Shown here in pieces: positions 28,128 to 38,075 of a stretch of 64,000 bases of DNA (its first letter is position 1; every line of letters starts with the position of its first letter). Below the pieces are notes generated by a model that worked only from the letters and a program-made list of their open reading frames with translations, ran no database searches and had not been told where the DNA came from. Origin of the DNA: Microvirga flocculans ATCC BAA-817 (GTDB taxonomy: Bacteria > Pseudomonadota > Alphaproteobacteria > Rhizobiales > Beijerinckiaceae). The translations under genes were made by a program, and so were the position numbers. The stretch lies in NCBI RefSeq assembly GCF_000518665.1, contig NZ_KI912469.1:127376-191375 (forward strand), given 5' to 3'.

Positions 28128-28535
28128 TTATTCGCGGTCGTCGTCGTCCGCGCTGCTGCTCGGGGGCACCAGGCCTTCCAGGCCGCGGAGGAGGTCTTCC
28201 TCGCTCATGCGGTCGAACTGGACGTCAGCATCGTTGTCGCCGCCCGTGGAGGGGGCCGCGGCGGTGTTGCTGAGCATCGGAACGGCCTCGGCCTCCGGCT
28301 CGTCCACCTCGACATACTTCTGCATGGAGTGGATGAGCTGCTCCTTCAGGTCGTCGGGAGCGATCGTCTCGTCCGCGATCTCGCGCAGGGCCACGACGGG
28401 GTTCTTGTCGCGGTCGCGGTCGATCGTGAGGGGCGAGCCCGACGAGATCAGGCGGGCCCGGTGGCTGGCGAGCAGCACGAGCTCAAACCGGTTGTCGACC
28501 TTGTCGATGCAGTCTTCGACGGTCACGCGAGCCAT
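28128..28535 (-). CDS. rpoZ: RNA polymerase omega subunit
   Basis: A 135-residue omega subunit, which assists assembly of RNA polymerase and forms part of the ppGpp site. The core [20 protein letters not shown] and the ASHRAR helix are typical, and [10 protein letters not shown] follows. The C-terminal 50 residues are an acidic, low-complexity extension ending [10 protein letters not shown], common in alphaproteobacteria. GGAGCCCCGC precedes the ATG at 28535. Much longer readings upstream are antisense to fabD and false. It is next to rel, a conserved link. Confidence 0.96.
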   Translation of the reverse strand: MARVTVEDCIDKVDNRFELVLLASHRARLISSGSPLTIDRDRDKNPVVALREIADETIAPDDLKEQLIHSMQKYVEVDEPEAEAVPMLSNTAAAPSTGGDNDADVQFDRMSEEDLLRGLEGLVPPSSSADDDDRE

Positions 28536-28935
28536 GCGGGGCTCCTTCTTCAGGCGTTGATGAATATCGGAAGGGCGAGGGGATACACCGGATGCCTGCA
28601 GAAAACAAGAGGAAGCGTTCTCCGGCAGGCACTTACCGCGAGGTGCGGCGGCGCACGTCCGGCATCGGCCGCCTTCGCTACCTTGCCCAAGGTTAAGCTC
28701 CGGGGGAAGGTGAGGGCCTTGAGGATGGTTCTGCAAGGCTTTGTGCGCGGTCTGGCCGAGGCGCTGAGGCGCCTGAGCGTCAGGCGACCGCCCATCAACC
28801 GGCATATGCTGCGAGGCTGGCGGCGTTTCCTCTGATAAACAGCTCAAGTGCCGGCCGGGTCGCTCTTTGCCTTGACTCCGTGCCGTCCCGGTGCGAGTCC
28901 CGCGCGGATTCACTGAACTGAGGGTTCCGCTCCAG
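28536..28935. other. 400-bp divergent intergenic region between rpoZ and fabD
   Basis: It must hold the rpoZ and fabD promoters. A TTGAC hexamer start lies at 28872 on the plus strand but no good -10 is spaced from it. GGTGCGAGTCCCGC near 28891 looks like a tRNA T-arm, but no tRNA can be built around it. No supported small ORF. Confidence 0.4.
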
Positions 28936-29883
28936 ATGAAGCGCGCATTCATTTTCCCCGGCCAGGGGAGCCAGTCGGTCGGGATGGGCAAGGCCCTGGC
29001 CGATGCTTTCCCGCAAGCCAAGGCCGTTTTCGACGAGGTGGATGAGGCTCTTTCCCAGAAGCTCTCCGCCCTCATGTGGGAAGGCCCCGCCGAGGAACTG
29101 ACCCTCACGGCCAATACCCAGCCCGCCCTGATGGCCGTCAGCCTGGCCGCGATCCGGGTTCTCGAGGCCGAGGCCGGTCTCGATCTCAAAAAGCACGCCA
29201 CCTTCGTCGCCGGCCACTCGCTCGGCGAATATTCGGCGCTCGCCGCCGCGGGCAGCCTCTCCATCTCCGACACGGCCCGCCTGCTGCGCATCCGCGGCAA
29301 CGCCATGCAGAACGCCGTTCCCGTGGGGCAGGGCGCCATGGCCGCGCTGCTCGGCCTGGAATTCGACGCTGCCCTGGAGGTCGCCCGCGAGGCGGCCCAA
29401 GGAGAGGTCTGCGACGCGGCCAACGACAATGGGGGCGCCCAGGTCGTGGTCTCCGGCCACAAGGCCGCCGTCGAGCGGGCCGTGGCCATCGCCCAGGGGA
29501 AGGGCGCCAAGCGCGCCGTGATGCTGGCCGTTTCCGCCCCCTTCCATTGCGCCCTCATGCAGCCTGCCGCCGACGCCATGCGCGAGGCCTTAGGCGGCGT
29601 GACCGTGAACGCCCCGGCCGTCCCGGTCGTGGCGAACGTGGAGGCCGCGCCCATCACCGATCCGGCGGCGATCCGCGATGCGCTGGTCCGCCAGGTCACC
29701 GGCACCGTGCGCTGGCGCGAAAGCGTGGCCTATATGGCCGCCCAGGGCGTTGAATCGTTTTATGAGGTCGGGGCGGGCAAGGTCCTGACCGGGCTCGTGA
29801 AACGCATCGCGGCGGGAGCTTCCGCCACCTCCATCGGCACCCCTGAGGATGTCGCCGCCTTCCAGGCGTCCCTGAACGCTTAA
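28936..29883 (+). CDS. fabD: Malonyl-CoA:ACP transacylase
   Basis: A 315-residue acyltransferase loading malonyl groups onto acyl carrier protein. The active Ser95 is in [11 protein letters not shown], the oxyanion glutamine in FIFPGQGSQ (residues 5-13), and a catalytic His lies in [10 protein letters not shown]. The start at 28936 ([10 protein letters not shown]) is where the family begins. It heads fabD-fabG-acpP-fabF; the fabG start follows after 13 bp. Confidence 0.96.
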   Translation: MKRAFIFPGQGSQSVGMGKALADAFPQAKAVFDEVDEALSQKLSALMWEGPAEELTLTANTQPALMAVSLAAIRVLEAEAGLDLKKHATFVAGHSLGEYSALAAAGSLSISDTARLLRIRGNAMQNAVPVGQGAMAALLGLEFDAALEVAREAAQGEVCDAANDNGGAQVVVSGHKAAVERAVAIAQGKGAKRAVMLAVSAPFHCALMQPAADAMREALGGVTVNAPAVPVVANVEAAPITDPAAIRDALVRQVTGTVRWRESVAYMAAQGVESFYEVGAGKVLTGLVKRIAAGASATSIGTPEDVAAFQASLNA

Positions 29884-29896
29884 CAAGGAGCCTCGC

Positions 29897-30634
29897 ATGT
29901 TCGATCTCACCGGCCGCAAGGCTCTCGTTACCGGCGCCACGGGCGGAATCGGCGGCGCCATCGCCCGCGCGCTTCACGCCCAGGGTGCGACCGTCACCCT
30001 CTCCGGCACCCGTCGCAGCGCCCTCGACGAGCTGGCCGCTTCCCTTGGGGAGCGCGTCCACGTGGTCGAGGCGAACCTGTCCGACAAGGATTCGGTCGAG
30101 GCTCTCGTCCCGGCCGCCGAGGCGGCCATGGACGGGCTCGACATCCTGGTCAACAACGCGGGCGTGACCAAGGACAACCTCTTCATGCGCATGAAGGACG
30201 AGGAATGGGACACGGTGATCGCCGTGAACCTCACCGCCGCCTTCCGCCTGTCCCGGGCCGCCGTGAAGGGCATGATGCGCCGCCGCTACGGCCGGATCGT
30301 CAATATCGGCTCCGTGGTGGGCTCCACCGGCAATCCGGGGCAGGGCAACTACGCCGCCTCCAAGGCCGGCCTGATCGGCATGACCAAGGCCCTCGCGGCC
30401 GAGGTCGCCAGCCGCAACATCACGGTCAACTGCGTCGCTCCGGGCTTCATCGAGTCGCCCATGACCGATGCGCTGAACGAAAAACAGCGGGAGGGAATTC
30501 TGAGCACGGTCCCCATGGGACGCCTCGGCCAGGGGGAGGAAATCGCCTCCTCCGTGGTTTATCTCGCATCCTCCGAAGCCGCCTACGTGACCGGGCACAC
30601 CCTGCACGTGAACGGCGGAATGGCCATGTTCTGA
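29897..30634 (+). CDS. fabG: 3-oxoacyl-ACP reductase
   Basis: A 245-residue SDR reducing 3-oxoacyl-ACP with NADPH. The cofactor motif TGATGGIG is at 12-19, NNAG at 86-89, and the catalytic residues are Ser139, Tyr152 and Lys156 (NYAASKAG). AAGGAG precedes the ATG by 7 bases. Position between fabD and acpP distinguishes it from other SDRs. Confidence 0.96.
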   Translation: MFDLTGRKALVTGATGGIGGAIARALHAQGATVTLSGTRRSALDELAASLGERVHVVEANLSDKDSVEALVPAAEAAMDGLDILVNNAGVTKDNLFMRMKDEEWDTVIAVNLTAAFRLSRAAVKGMMRRRYGRIVNIGSVVGSTGNPGQGNYAASKAGLIGMTKALAAEVASRNITVNCVAPGFIESPMTDALNEKQREGILSTVPMGRLGQGEEIASSVVYLASSEAAYVTGHTLHVNGGMAMF

Positions 30635-30866
30635 AGGACTTAGGTCGATTTTCGGAATCTGTTTGCAGGTGCCGTTCACCCCTCGCCAGACGGGATAAGC
30701 TTGTGTTAAGCATGTTCCCGATCAGGTCAAAGGGGTTGACCGGCGCTTAAAAATGCGGCTTTGCACGGCGCAGGGTAGCCGTTTCAGCGTTGTCAGCTGA
30801 GCAGCTGATCTAAATTGATTTCTTAATCCGCCCATTCCTGAGGCGGCAGCCACTGAGGAAAAAACG

Positions 30867-31103
30867 ATGAGTGACGTCGCTGATCGCGTGAAGAAGATTG
30901 TTGTCGAACACCTCGGCGTCGAAGCCGACAAGGTGACCGACAATGCCAACTTCATCGACGACCTGGGCGCCGACAGCCTTGATACGGTCGAGCTGGTGAT
31001 GGCGTTCGAGGAAGAGTTCAACGTCGAGATCCCGGACGATGCGGCTGAGACCATTGTGACGGTCGGCGACGCCATCCGCTTCCTCGAGAAGAACGCGGCC
31101 TAA
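30867..31103 (+). CDS. acpP: Acyl carrier protein
   Basis: A 78-residue acidic carrier. Phosphopantetheine attaches to Ser37 in the [13 protein letters not shown] motif. TGAGGA lies before the ATG. The 232-bp gap after fabG contains TCAGCT-GAGC-AGCTGA (30793-30808) and probably a separate promoter, since ACP is needed in large amounts; a stem-loop follows the gene. Confidence 0.98.
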   Translation: MSDVADRVKKIVVEHLGVEADKVTDNANFIDDLGADSLDTVELVMAFEEEFNVEIPDDAAETIVTVGDAIRFLEKNAA

Positions 31104-31115
31104 AGGCTGTTTAAG

Positions 31116-31149
31116 GGGCGTCGGGTGCTTCATCCGACGCCCGAATTTT
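31116..31149 (+). terminator. Stem-loop between acpP and fabF, probable partial terminator
   Basis: GGGCGTCGG (31116-31124) pairs with CCGACGCCC (31134-31142) and is followed by GAATTTTAT. It would allow high acpP and lower fabF transcript levels from one promoter. Confidence 0.65.
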
Positions 31150-31172
31150 ATCAATCGATAGGGCAGGAATTC

Positions 31173-32435
31173 ATGCGCCGGGTAGTTGTTACAGGTCTTG
31201 GCATGGTCACTCCGCTGGGCAGCGGGGTCGATGCCACGTGGTCACGCCTCGTCGAGGGGCAGAGCGGCGCCGGCAAGATCACGGATTTCCAGGTCGACGA
31301 CCTGGCCTGCCAGATCGCCTGCCAGATCCCGCGCGGCGACGGCACCAACGGCACCTTCAACGCCGACGAATGGATGGAGCCCAAGGAACAGCGCAAGGTC
31401 GATCCCTTCATCGTCTACGCCATGGCCGCGTCCACGATGGCGCTGCGCGATTCCGGCTGGGAGCCGAAGTCCTATGAGGACCAGTGCGCCACCGGCGTTC
31501 TCATCGGCTCCGGCATCGGCGGCATCGGCGGCATCTACGAGGCCTCCGCCACGCTCATCGAGCGCGGCCCGCGCCGCATCTCGCCCTTCTTCATCCCCGG
31601 CCGCCTCATCAATCTGGCCGGCGGCTACGTCTCCATCGAGCATGGCCTCAAGGGTCCCAACCACGCGGTTGTGACCGCCTGCTCGACCGGTTCCCATGCC
31701 ATCGGCGACGCCGCCCGCCTCATCGCCCTGGGCGATGCGGACGTGATGGTCGCGGGCGGCACGGAATCGCCCATCAACAGGCTGTCGATCGCAGGCTTCG
31801 CCGCCTGCCGCGCCCTGTCCACGAATTTCAACGACGACCCGACCCGCGCCTCGCGCCCCTACGACAAGGACCGTGACGGCTTCGTCATGGGCGAGGGCGC
31901 CGGCGTCGTGGTTCTGGAAGAGTACGAGCACGCCAAGGCGCGCGGCGCCAAGATCTATGCCGAGGTCATCGGCTATGGCCTGTCGGGCGACGCCTACCAC
32001 ATCACCTCGCCGTCAGAGGATGGCGACGGCGCCTATCGCTGCATGGCCGCGGCCCTCAAGCGCGCGGGCATCCCGGTCTCCGAGATCGACTACGTCAACG
32101 CCCACGGCACCTCGACGCCCCTCGGCGACGAGCTGGAGCTGAAGGCGGTCGAGCGGATCGTGGGCGATGCGGCGGGCAAGCTCTCCATGTCCTCGACCAA
32201 GTCGGCCATCGGGCACCTGCTCGGGGCCGCCGGCGCCGTGGAGGCGATCTTCTCGATCCTCGCCATGCGCGACGGCATCATTCCGCCGACCATCAACCTT
32301 GACAATCCCTCCGTCGACACGGCGATCGACCTCGTGCCCAAGACGGCCAAGCGCAAGGAGGTCAACGTCGTCCTGTCGAACTCCTTCGGCTTCGGCGGGA
32401 CGAACGCATCGCTCATTCTTCGTCGCGTATCCTGA
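31173..32435 (+). CDS. fabF: 3-oxoacyl-ACP synthase II
   Basis: A 420-residue condensing enzyme that elongates acyl-ACP with malonyl-ACP. The Cys-His-His triad is Cys170 (VTACSTGSHA), His311 (NAHGTST) and His348 (SAIGHLLGAAG). The start at 31173 (MRRVVVTGLG) is the family start; the earlier in-frame ATG/TTG region crosses the acpP stem-loop. It belongs to fatty-acid chain extension and temperature adaptation of membranes. Confidence 0.97.
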   Translation: MRRVVVTGLGMVTPLGSGVDATWSRLVEGQSGAGKITDFQVDDLACQIACQIPRGDGTNGTFNADEWMEPKEQRKVDPFIVYAMAASTMALRDSGWEPKSYEDQCATGVLIGSGIGGIGGIYEASATLIERGPRRISPFFIPGRLINLAGGYVSIEHGLKGPNHAVVTACSTGSHAIGDAARLIALGDADVMVAGGTESPINRLSIAGFAACRALSTNFNDDPTRASRPYDKDRDGFVMGEGAGVVVLEEYEHAKARGAKIYAEVIGYGLSGDAYHITSPSEDGDGAYRCMAAALKRAGIPVSEIDYVNAHGTSTPLGDELELKAVERIVGDAAGKLSMSSTKSAIGHLLGAAGAVEAIFSILAMRDGIIPPTINLDNPSVDTAIDLVPKTAKRKEVNVVLSNSFGFGGTNASLILRRVS

Positions 32436-32442
32436 GGATGAC

Positions 32443-32465
32443 GAAAGGCCGTTACGGCTTTTCGC
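32443..32465 (+). terminator. Possible terminator after fabF
   Basis: GAAAgGCCG-TTA-CGGCTTTTC forms a short stem with one bulged G and ends in TTTTC, starting 7 bp after the fabF stop. Confidence 0.45.
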
Positions 32466-32530
32466 CATAATCCCTGCTAGGGTGTCGGCGGACCGGCAGG
32501 GCCGCCGGCCGATACCAGAAAAGCGGCGTG

Positions 32531-33904
32531 ATGTTCGGACGAAAGAAAAAGATCCTTCTTCCTCCTGTAGACGAATCCGAAAACGGATCGGCGCAGCCCC
32601 GCTTGGCTCCCCGGTCCCCGAGCGAGGCGATCAAGCCGGCCATGGCTCCGCCTCCGCCGCCCAAGATCCGCCGCCGGCGCCGGGGCATGCTCTCCCTGCT
32701 GAGCGGATTGCTGACCCTGTTCGTCGCCGTGGCGCTCGCGGGCATCCTGGGCTTTTCCATGCTGCAGCGGGAAGTGACTGCTCAAGGGCCGCTCCAGAGC
32801 GACAAGGTCGTGGTGATCCCCCGCAACACGGGCACCGGCGAGATCGCTCAGATCCTGAAGCAGGAAGGCGTCATCGAGCAGCCCTTCCTGTTCCAGCTCT
32901 ATGCCTACATGAACCGGCAGCGCGGCCAGCTGAAGGCCGGCGAGTTCCAGTTCAAGGCCGGCACGAGCGTCGAGGAGGCCATCGACACCCTCATTCAGGG
33001 CAAGGCCATCCTGCACTCCGTCACGATTCCCGAGGGGCTCACCAGCGAGCAGATCGTGGCGCGCCTCTATGAGAGCGATATCCTCACCGGGGACGTGAGC
33101 GAGACGCCGCGGGAAGGCTCGCTCCTGCCCGATACCTACAAGTTCGAGCGCGGCACCACGCGCCAGCAGATCATCAACACCATGCAGGCCGCCCAGCGGC
33201 AGGCGGTCGAACAGATCTGGCAGCGCCGCTCCTCCGAGCTGCCGATCAAGTCGCCGCAGGAACTCGTCATCCTGGCCTCCATCGTGGAGAAGGAGACGGG
33301 CCGCGCCGATGAGCGCACCCGCGTCGCGGGCGTCTTCATCAACCGCCTCATGAAGCGCATGAAGCTGCAGTCCGACCCCACCATCGTCTACGGTCTGGTG
33401 GGCGGCAAGGGCACCCTGGGCCGGGGCATCCTGCGCAGTGAGATCGAGGCCGCGACGCCCTACAACACCTACGTGGTCGAGGGCCTGCCGCCCGGTCCCA
33501 TCGCCAATCCCGGGCGGGCCGCCCTGGAAGCGGTCGCCAATCCCTCCCGGACGAAGGATCTTTACTTCGTGGCGGACGGTTCCGGCGGCCATGCCTTCGC
33601 GGAGACCTACGATCAGCACCAGCGCAACGTGGCGCGCTGGCGGCAGATCGAGAAGAGCCGCCCGACCCCCGATTCCAGCAACGTGGATCGGGTGGTGCCC
33701 GATGGCGACCAGACCGGTCTGCCGCCGGGCGTGACGCCCGAGCTGCGCGGGACCGCGAACCCGATTCCCGCGTCCGGGACACGGCCGAACGGCCGGCAGG
33801 CGAAGGGCTTCGACGCGAGCGAGGGGACCGACAAGGACCCGCTCAAGAACAAGACCTTCGACCTGAACAATCCGAAGACCGTGCCCGCCCTCAGCCAGCC
33901 TTGA
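32531..33904 (+). CDS. mltG: Endolytic murein transglycosylase
   Basis: A 457-residue inner-membrane enzyme of the YceG family that cuts nascent glycan strands and sets their length. A proline-rich, basic cytoplasmic N-terminus precedes one membrane helix (about 53-78). The catalytic region reads LASIVEKETG (about 248-257), followed by VFINRLMKRMKLQSDPT. The last 90 residues are a low-complexity, polar extension ending NPKTVPALSQP, longer than in E. coli. ATG at 32531 follows a GTG by one codon. It sits after fabF, a conserved alphaproteobacterial position. Confidence 0.94.
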   Translation: MFGRKKKILLPPVDESENGSAQPRLAPRSPSEAIKPAMAPPPPPKIRRRRRGMLSLLSGLLTLFVAVALAGILGFSMLQREVTAQGPLQSDKVVVIPRNTGTGEIAQILKQEGVIEQPFLFQLYAYMNRQRGQLKAGEFQFKAGTSVEEAIDTLIQGKAILHSVTIPEGLTSEQIVARLYESDILTGDVSETPREGSLLPDTYKFERGTTRQQIINTMQAAQRQAVEQIWQRRSSELPIKSPQELVILASIVEKETGRADERTRVAGVFINRLMKRMKLQSDPTIVYGLVGGKGTLGRGILRSEIEAATPYNTYVVEGLPPGPIANPGRAALEAVANPSRTKDLYFVADGSGGHAFAETYDQHQRNVARWRQIEKSRPTPDSSNVDRVVPDGDQTGLPPGVTPELRGTANPIPASGTRPNGRQAKGFDASEGTDKDPLKNKTFDLNNPKTVPALSQP

Positions 33905-33946
33905 GACGGTGCGGCGCGGTCCACGGCCCATGCAATCGACTCTTGG

Positions 33947-33977
33947 ATCGGCGCGCATTATGGTCGCGCCGATTTTT
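33947..33977 (+). terminator. Intrinsic terminator after mltG
   Basis: ATCGGCGCG (33947-33955) pairs with CGCGCCGAT (33965-33973), followed by TTTT. It lies 42 bp after the mltG stop and 22 bp before yicC. Confidence 0.8.
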
Positions 33978-33999
33978 CATTCCGTTTGAGGTTCAGCGC

Positions 34000-34887
34000 A
34001 TGTCCATTGCGAGCATGACCGGTTTCGCCCGCGAAGCCGGCGTTACCGGCGCCTATCAATGGGCCTGGGAACTCAAGACCGTGAACGGTCGCGGGCTCGA
34101 AGTCCGGGTCCGGACACCCTCCGGTCTCGACGCCATGGGCGAGGAGGCGCGCGGTCAGATCCTGAAGGCGCTCAGCCGCGGACAGGGGCAGCTCAACCTG
34201 TCCCTGACCAAGACCTCCGCCGCCCCGAAGCTGCGCGTCAATCAGGACGTGCTGCAATCGCTTCTCGATGCCATCGGCGGCCTGACGCTTCCGGAGACCG
34301 TGAAGCCTGCGTCCCTCGACGGGTTGCTCTCCGTCCGCGGCGTCGTGGAGCTCGACGACGATGCGGCCGACCCGATGCAGGACGAGGCGCTCATGGCCGC
34401 GCTGCGCGCGGGCGTCGCTGCGCTGATCGGATCGCTCAAGGAGATGCGGCTCAAGGAAGGGCAGGCGCTCTCCGCGATTCTCGGGCAGCAGCTCGATCTG
34501 ATTTCGAGCCTCGTGGACGAGGCCGAGGCCGCGCCTGCGCGGCAGCCCGAGGCCATCCGCGCCCGGCTGGAGGCGCAGATCGGCGAGCTCGTCGAAGGCA
34601 AGAGCGCGCTCGATCCCGCCCGCCTCCATCAGGAGGCCGTGCTGATCGCGGCGCGCGCCGACATTCGCGAGGAACTCGACCGGCTGCGCGCCCATGTGGA
34701 ATCCGCGCGCGCTCTGTTGCAGGAAGGGGGTGCGGTCGGCCGCCGGCTCGATTTTCTGGCGCAGGAATTCGGGCGCGAGGCGAATACCCTGTGCGCAAAG
34801 GCCAACGATGTCTCCCTGTCGCGGATCGGTCTTGATTTGAAAGCCGTCATCGAGCAATTCCGCGAGCAGGTTCAGAATGTGGAGTAA
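34000..34887 (+). CDS. yicC: YicC family endoribonuclease
   Basis: A 295-residue protein beginning [14 protein letters not shown], the family signature. The C-terminal DUF1732 region contains [20 protein letters not shown], also highly conserved. YicC proteins were recently shown to be RNases acting on small RNAs and mRNAs. The start at 34000 is 22 bp behind the mltG terminator. Its end overlaps the gmk leader, and the two genes are neighbours in many bacteria. Confidence 0.94.
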   Translation: MSIASMTGFAREAGVTGAYQWAWELKTVNGRGLEVRVRTPSGLDAMGEEARGQILKALSRGQGQLNLSLTKTSAAPKLRVNQDVLQSLLDAIGGLTLPETVKPASLDGLLSVRGVVELDDDAADPMQDEALMAALRAGVAALIGSLKEMRLKEGQALSAILGQQLDLISSLVDEAEAAPARQPEAIRARLEAQIGELVEGKSALDPARLHQEAVLIAARADIREELDRLRAHVESARALLQEGGAVGRRLDFLAQEFGREANTLCAKANDVSLSRIGLDLKAVIEQFREQVQNVE

Positions 34888-34891
34888 GGCG

Positions 34892-35542
34892 GTGAGCCAA
34901 GATACGAAGTCCCTGGTCGGCCGCCGTGGCCTCATTCTCATTCTCTCCTCGCCCTCCGGAGCCGGAAAGACCACGCTCACGCGCAGCCTCGTGGAAGAGC
35001 AGGCGGGCGCTCTTTCCATCTCCGTCACGACGCGTCCCAAGCGTCCGTCCGAAATCGACGGCAAGCACTACCACTTCATCGATGTGGAAGAGTTCAAGGC
35101 GATGCGCGATCGCGACGAGCTTCTGGAATGGGCCGAGGTGCACGGCAATTTCTACGGCACGCCGCGCAAGCCCGTGGAGAAGACGCTCGCCGCCGGACAG
35201 GACATGATCTTCGACATCGACTACCAGGGCACGCGCCAGGTGCGGCAGAAGCTGCCCGACGATGTGGTGACCGTGTTCATCCTGCCTCCAAGCTTCAAGG
35301 AGCTGAAGGCCCGCCTGGAGCGACGGGCGGAGGATGCGCAAGATGTCATCGCCAAGCGCCTCGCCAATGCCCGCGTCGAGATGGAGCGCTGGGTCGAGTA
35401 CGACTACGTGATCGTCAACGAGGATCTGGGCGACTCCTTCGAGAAGCTCAAGGCCATCCAGACGGCCGAGCGCCTCAAGCGCGACCGGCTCGTGGGCCTT
35501 TCGGAATTCGTCGAGGGACTGCTGGCCGAGAAGATCGACTGA
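34892..35542 (+). CDS. gmk: Guanylate kinase
   Basis: A 216-residue enzyme phosphorylating GMP to GDP. The P-loop [11 protein letters not shown] is near residue 20; [17 protein letters not shown] binds [13 protein letters not shown] and IFILPPS-type segments follow. I use GTG at 34892 because GGAGTAAGG lies just before it; the ATG at 34877, overlapping the yicC end, would add five residues and is also possible. Confidence 0.95.
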   Translation: MSQDTKSLVGRRGLILILSSPSGAGKTTLTRSLVEEQAGALSISVTTRPKRPSEIDGKHYHFIDVEEFKAMRDRDELLEWAEVHGNFYGTPRKPVEKTLAAGQDMIFDIDYQGTRQVRQKLPDDVVTVFILPPSFKELKARLERRAEDAQDVIAKRLANARVEMERWVEYDYVIVNEDLGDSFEKLKAIQTAERLKRDRLVGLSEFVEGLLAEKID

Positions 35543-35545
35543 GCC

Positions 35546-35947
35546 ATGAAGAGGAACAGCCAGTCCAGATCCATTGGCGCGGTAACGTTCCTCATTCGAG
35601 ATTATGACGAGGCTGTCGCTTACTTCACGAAGGTCCTCGACTTCGCAACCGTGAGCGATACGTCACTGCCGGATGGCCGGCGGTGGATCGTTGTTGCGCC
35701 TCCCGGAGGGCCGGGGCTCGTTCTCGTCAAAGCCGAGACAGCGGAAGAGAAGGCGCGGATAGGAGATCAGGCAGCAGGGCGGGCCTTCCTGTTTCTGCAC
35801 ACCGACGATTTCCAGCGCGACTACAATGCCATGCGCGCTCGCGGCGTTACTTTCTGCGAGGAGCCGAGAAGCGAGCCTTATGGGACCGTCGCAATCTTCC
35901 GTGACCTTTACGGAAATTACTGGGATCTCAAGGAGCCCCCGGTCTAA
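35546..35947 (+). CDS. VOC family (glyoxalase/bleomycin-resistance fold) protein
   Basis: A 133-residue protein with the beta-alpha-beta-beta-beta fold repeats of the VOC superfamily. FLIRDYDEAVAYFTKVLDF is the first helix-strand unit; the terminal GNYWDLKEPP and FRDLYGN match lactoylglutathione-lyase-like proteins, with a possible metal Glu in DLKEP. It starts 3 bp after gmk, so it shares its transcript. Substrate unknown. The gene is somewhat less GC-rich than gmk, suggesting a later addition. Confidence 0.85.
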   Translation: MKRNSQSRSIGAVTFLIRDYDEAVAYFTKVLDFATVSDTSLPDGRRWIVVAPPGGPGLVLVKAETAEEKARIGDQAAGRAFLFLHTDDFQRDYNAMRARGVTFCEEPRSEPYGTVAIFRDLYGNYWDLKEPPV

Positions 35948-35969
35948 CGTTTCCCGGTGAAATCTCCGG

Positions 35970-37082
35970 CTACACGAGCGCCAACGCGTTCCTGCGTGCG
36001 TGACGGGCGATTGCGTGCCCGATCAGCACTTCCATCAGTTCGCTCTGCGGCAGGCCGCCGGCCTCCCAGAGCTTGGGATACATGCTGATGGCGGTAAAGC
36101 CGGGCAGGGTGTTCACCTCGTTGATGAAGAGGTCGCTTTCGTTCTTCGGGTCGACGAAGAAATCGACGCGGGCCAGGCCTTCGCAGCCGAGAACCCGGAA
36201 GGTTTCGATGGCGAGTTCCCGCAGGCGGTCCGCCTGCCCGGCCGGGAGCTCCGCCGGAATGCGCAGGAGCGCGCCGTCGGCGTCGATATATTTGGCGTCG
36301 TAGCTGTAGAAGCCGTGGCTGCTGGCCGGCACGATCTCGCCGAGCGGGGAGGCTTTCACGCTGCCCGCCGCATCCTCCAGCACGGAGCATTCGATCTCGC
36401 GCGCGCCCGTGACGCTTCGCTCCACCAGCACCTTGCCGTCATAACGGAAGGCGCGCTCGCAGGCTCTCTCGAACTCCTCTGCGGACGTGGCGCGGGACAC
36501 GCCGACCGACGAGCCCATATTGGCAGGCTTCACGAAGAGATCGTGTGTGCCGAGCGCTTCCACGGCCGCGCGGTAATCGATGCGGCTGCGCGGCGTCAGC
36601 GTAAGGAACGGAACGACCGGCAGGCCGCTGTCGCGCAGCAGGCGCTTGGCCACGTCCTTGTCCATGCCTGCGGCGGAGCCCATCACGCCGGAGCCGACAT
36701 AGGGCACGTTGGCGAGTTCGAGGAGGCCCTGGACCGTTCCGTCCTCGCCGTTCGGCCCATGGAGCACGGGCACGACCGCATCCAGGCGAAGGGTCTTCGC
36801 GCCCGCTTCGCCGTTCAGGACGATCATGTCCCCCGCGCCGCCGGGCAGCAGGGCGACCTGAGGCGCTCCCTCGGGGATCTCCAGGGACTTGGCGCCCCGT
36901 CCGCCGCCATTGCCGTTGTCGCAGAGAAGCCAGCGTCCATCCCGCCCGATGCCGATAGGGACGATGTCGTAGCGGTCCGGATCGAGGGCGCGCAGCACAT
37001 TGGCGGCCGACAGCTTCGAGACCTCGTGCTCCGCAGAGCGTCCCCCGAACAGAAGCCCGATCGTCTTGCGCGGCTGCGACAT
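35970..37082 (-). CDS. ddl: D-alanine--D-alanine ligase
   Basis: A 370-residue ATP-grasp enzyme making the D-Ala-D-Ala dipeptide of peptidoglycan. The N-terminal FGGRSAEHEVS, the ATP loop KPANMGSSVGVSRA and the metal site DFFVDPKNESDLFINEVNTLPG are present. The length is that of the DdlA type. The start at 37082 (MSQPRKTIG) has GAGGAGGAAG upstream. It lies apart from the mur cluster, downstream of rsmA by 129 bp on the same strand. Confidence 0.95.
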   Translation of the reverse strand: MSQPRKTIGLLFGGRSAEHEVSKLSAANVLRALDPDRYDIVPIGIGRDGRWLLCDNGNGGGRGAKSLEIPEGAPQVALLPGGAGDMIVLNGEAGAKTLRLDAVVPVLHGPNGEDGTVQGLLELANVPYVGSGVMGSAAGMDKDVAKRLLRDSGLPVVPFLTLTPRSRIDYRAAVEALGTHDLFVKPANMGSSVGVSRATSAEEFERACERAFRYDGKVLVERSVTGAREIECSVLEDAAGSVKASPLGEIVPASSHGFYSYDAKYIDADGALLRIPAELPAGQADRLRELAIETFRVLGCEGLARVDFFVDPKNESDLFINEVNTLPGFTAISMYPKLWEAGGLPQSELMEVLIGHAIARHARRNALALV

Positions 37083-37211
37083 GCCCGCTTCCTCCTCTCG
37101 CGGCCGATTGGGGCCGCTCACCTGACCTCGATCATGGAAGAGGCGCAGTTAAGGTCTCATGAAGAGACGTAAGCTAGGGCCGGTTGTGCAGCCTTACAGG
37201 GGCCGTGCGGG

Positions 37212-38075
37212 CTATTCCGCTCTCGAGTTCCGCGCGGCATCGAGAGCATTGGCGAGCGCCACATACCCTTCGACCGGGATGTTCTCGGCCCGGACCGTCT
37301 CCTCGAGTCCTGCGGCCCCGATGATCGCAGCCGGGTCGGGAGCGATGGATTTCAGGCTCTGGCGCAGCATTTTCCGGCGCTGCCCGAAAGCCGCCCGCGT
37401 GACCGCCTCCAGCGCAGCGAGACGGCAGGGCAAGGGATTGGACCGCGGGGTCAGATGGACCACGCTCGATGTGATCTTCGGCGGCGGCACGAAGGCGGAG
37501 GGCGGCACGTCGAAGAGAATGCGCGATTGCGCCCGCCATCCGCAGAGGACGCCGAGGCGTCCGTAATTCTTCGGGTCGCTCTCGTCGGCGACGATGCGCT
37601 CGGCGACCTCCCGCTGAAACATGAGGGTGAGCGAGGCCCACCAGGGCGGCCAGGCCTCTCCCGTGAGCCAGCCGGTGAGCAGGGCAGTGCCCACGTTGTA
37701 GGGCAGGTTGGCGATGATCCTGACAAGCCCGCCGCCGGTCACGGGGCGCGGGTCGAATTCCAGCGCGTCGGCCTCGACCACCTCGAGCCGTCCCGGATAG
37801 CGCGCGGCGATCTCGGCCAGAGCCGGCATGCAGCGGGTGTCGCGCTCGATGGCGATCACCTTCCTGGCTCCGGCGGCGAGGATGGCCCGCGTCAGGCCGC
37901 CGGGGCCGGGGCCGACCTCGATGACGGTGGCGTCCTCCAGAGGCCCGGCGGAGCGCGCGATCCGGCTCGTGAGGTTGAGATCGAACAGGAAGTTCTGGCC
38001 CAGGGACTTCTTGGCCATGAGCCCATGGGCGCGGACCACCTCGCGCAAGGGCGGAAGATCGTCGATCTGGCTCAT
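37212..38075 (-). CDS. rsmA: 16S rRNA dimethyladenosine transferase
   Basis: A 287-residue SAM-dependent enzyme that dimethylates two adjacent adenosines near the 3' end of 16S rRNA. Key segments are SLGQNFLFD (24-32), [10 protein letters not shown] (SAM site), IERD and the catalytic NLPYNVGT. Its start overlaps the pdxA stop by four bases (ATGA), the classical pdxA-rsmA coupling. Confidence 0.96.
   Translation of the reverse strand: MSQIDDLPPLREVVRAHGLMAKKSLGQNFLFDLNLTSRIARSAGPLEDATVIEVGPGPGGLTRAILAAGARKVIAIERDTRCMPALAEIAARYPGRLEVVEADALEFDPRPVTGGGLVRIIANLPYNVGTALLTGWLTGEAWPPWWASLTLMFQREVAERIVADESDPKNYGRLGVLCGWRAQSRILFDVPPSAFVPPPKITSSVVHLTPRSNPLPCRLAALEAVTRAAFGQRRKMLRQSLKSIAPDPAAIIGAAGLEETVRAENIPVEGYVALANALDAARNSRAE

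Noticed and set aside
28884..28910. GGTGCGAGTCCCGC resembles a tRNA T-arm
   Set aside because: No acceptor stem, anticodon arm or D-arm can be built around it, so it is not a tRNA gene.
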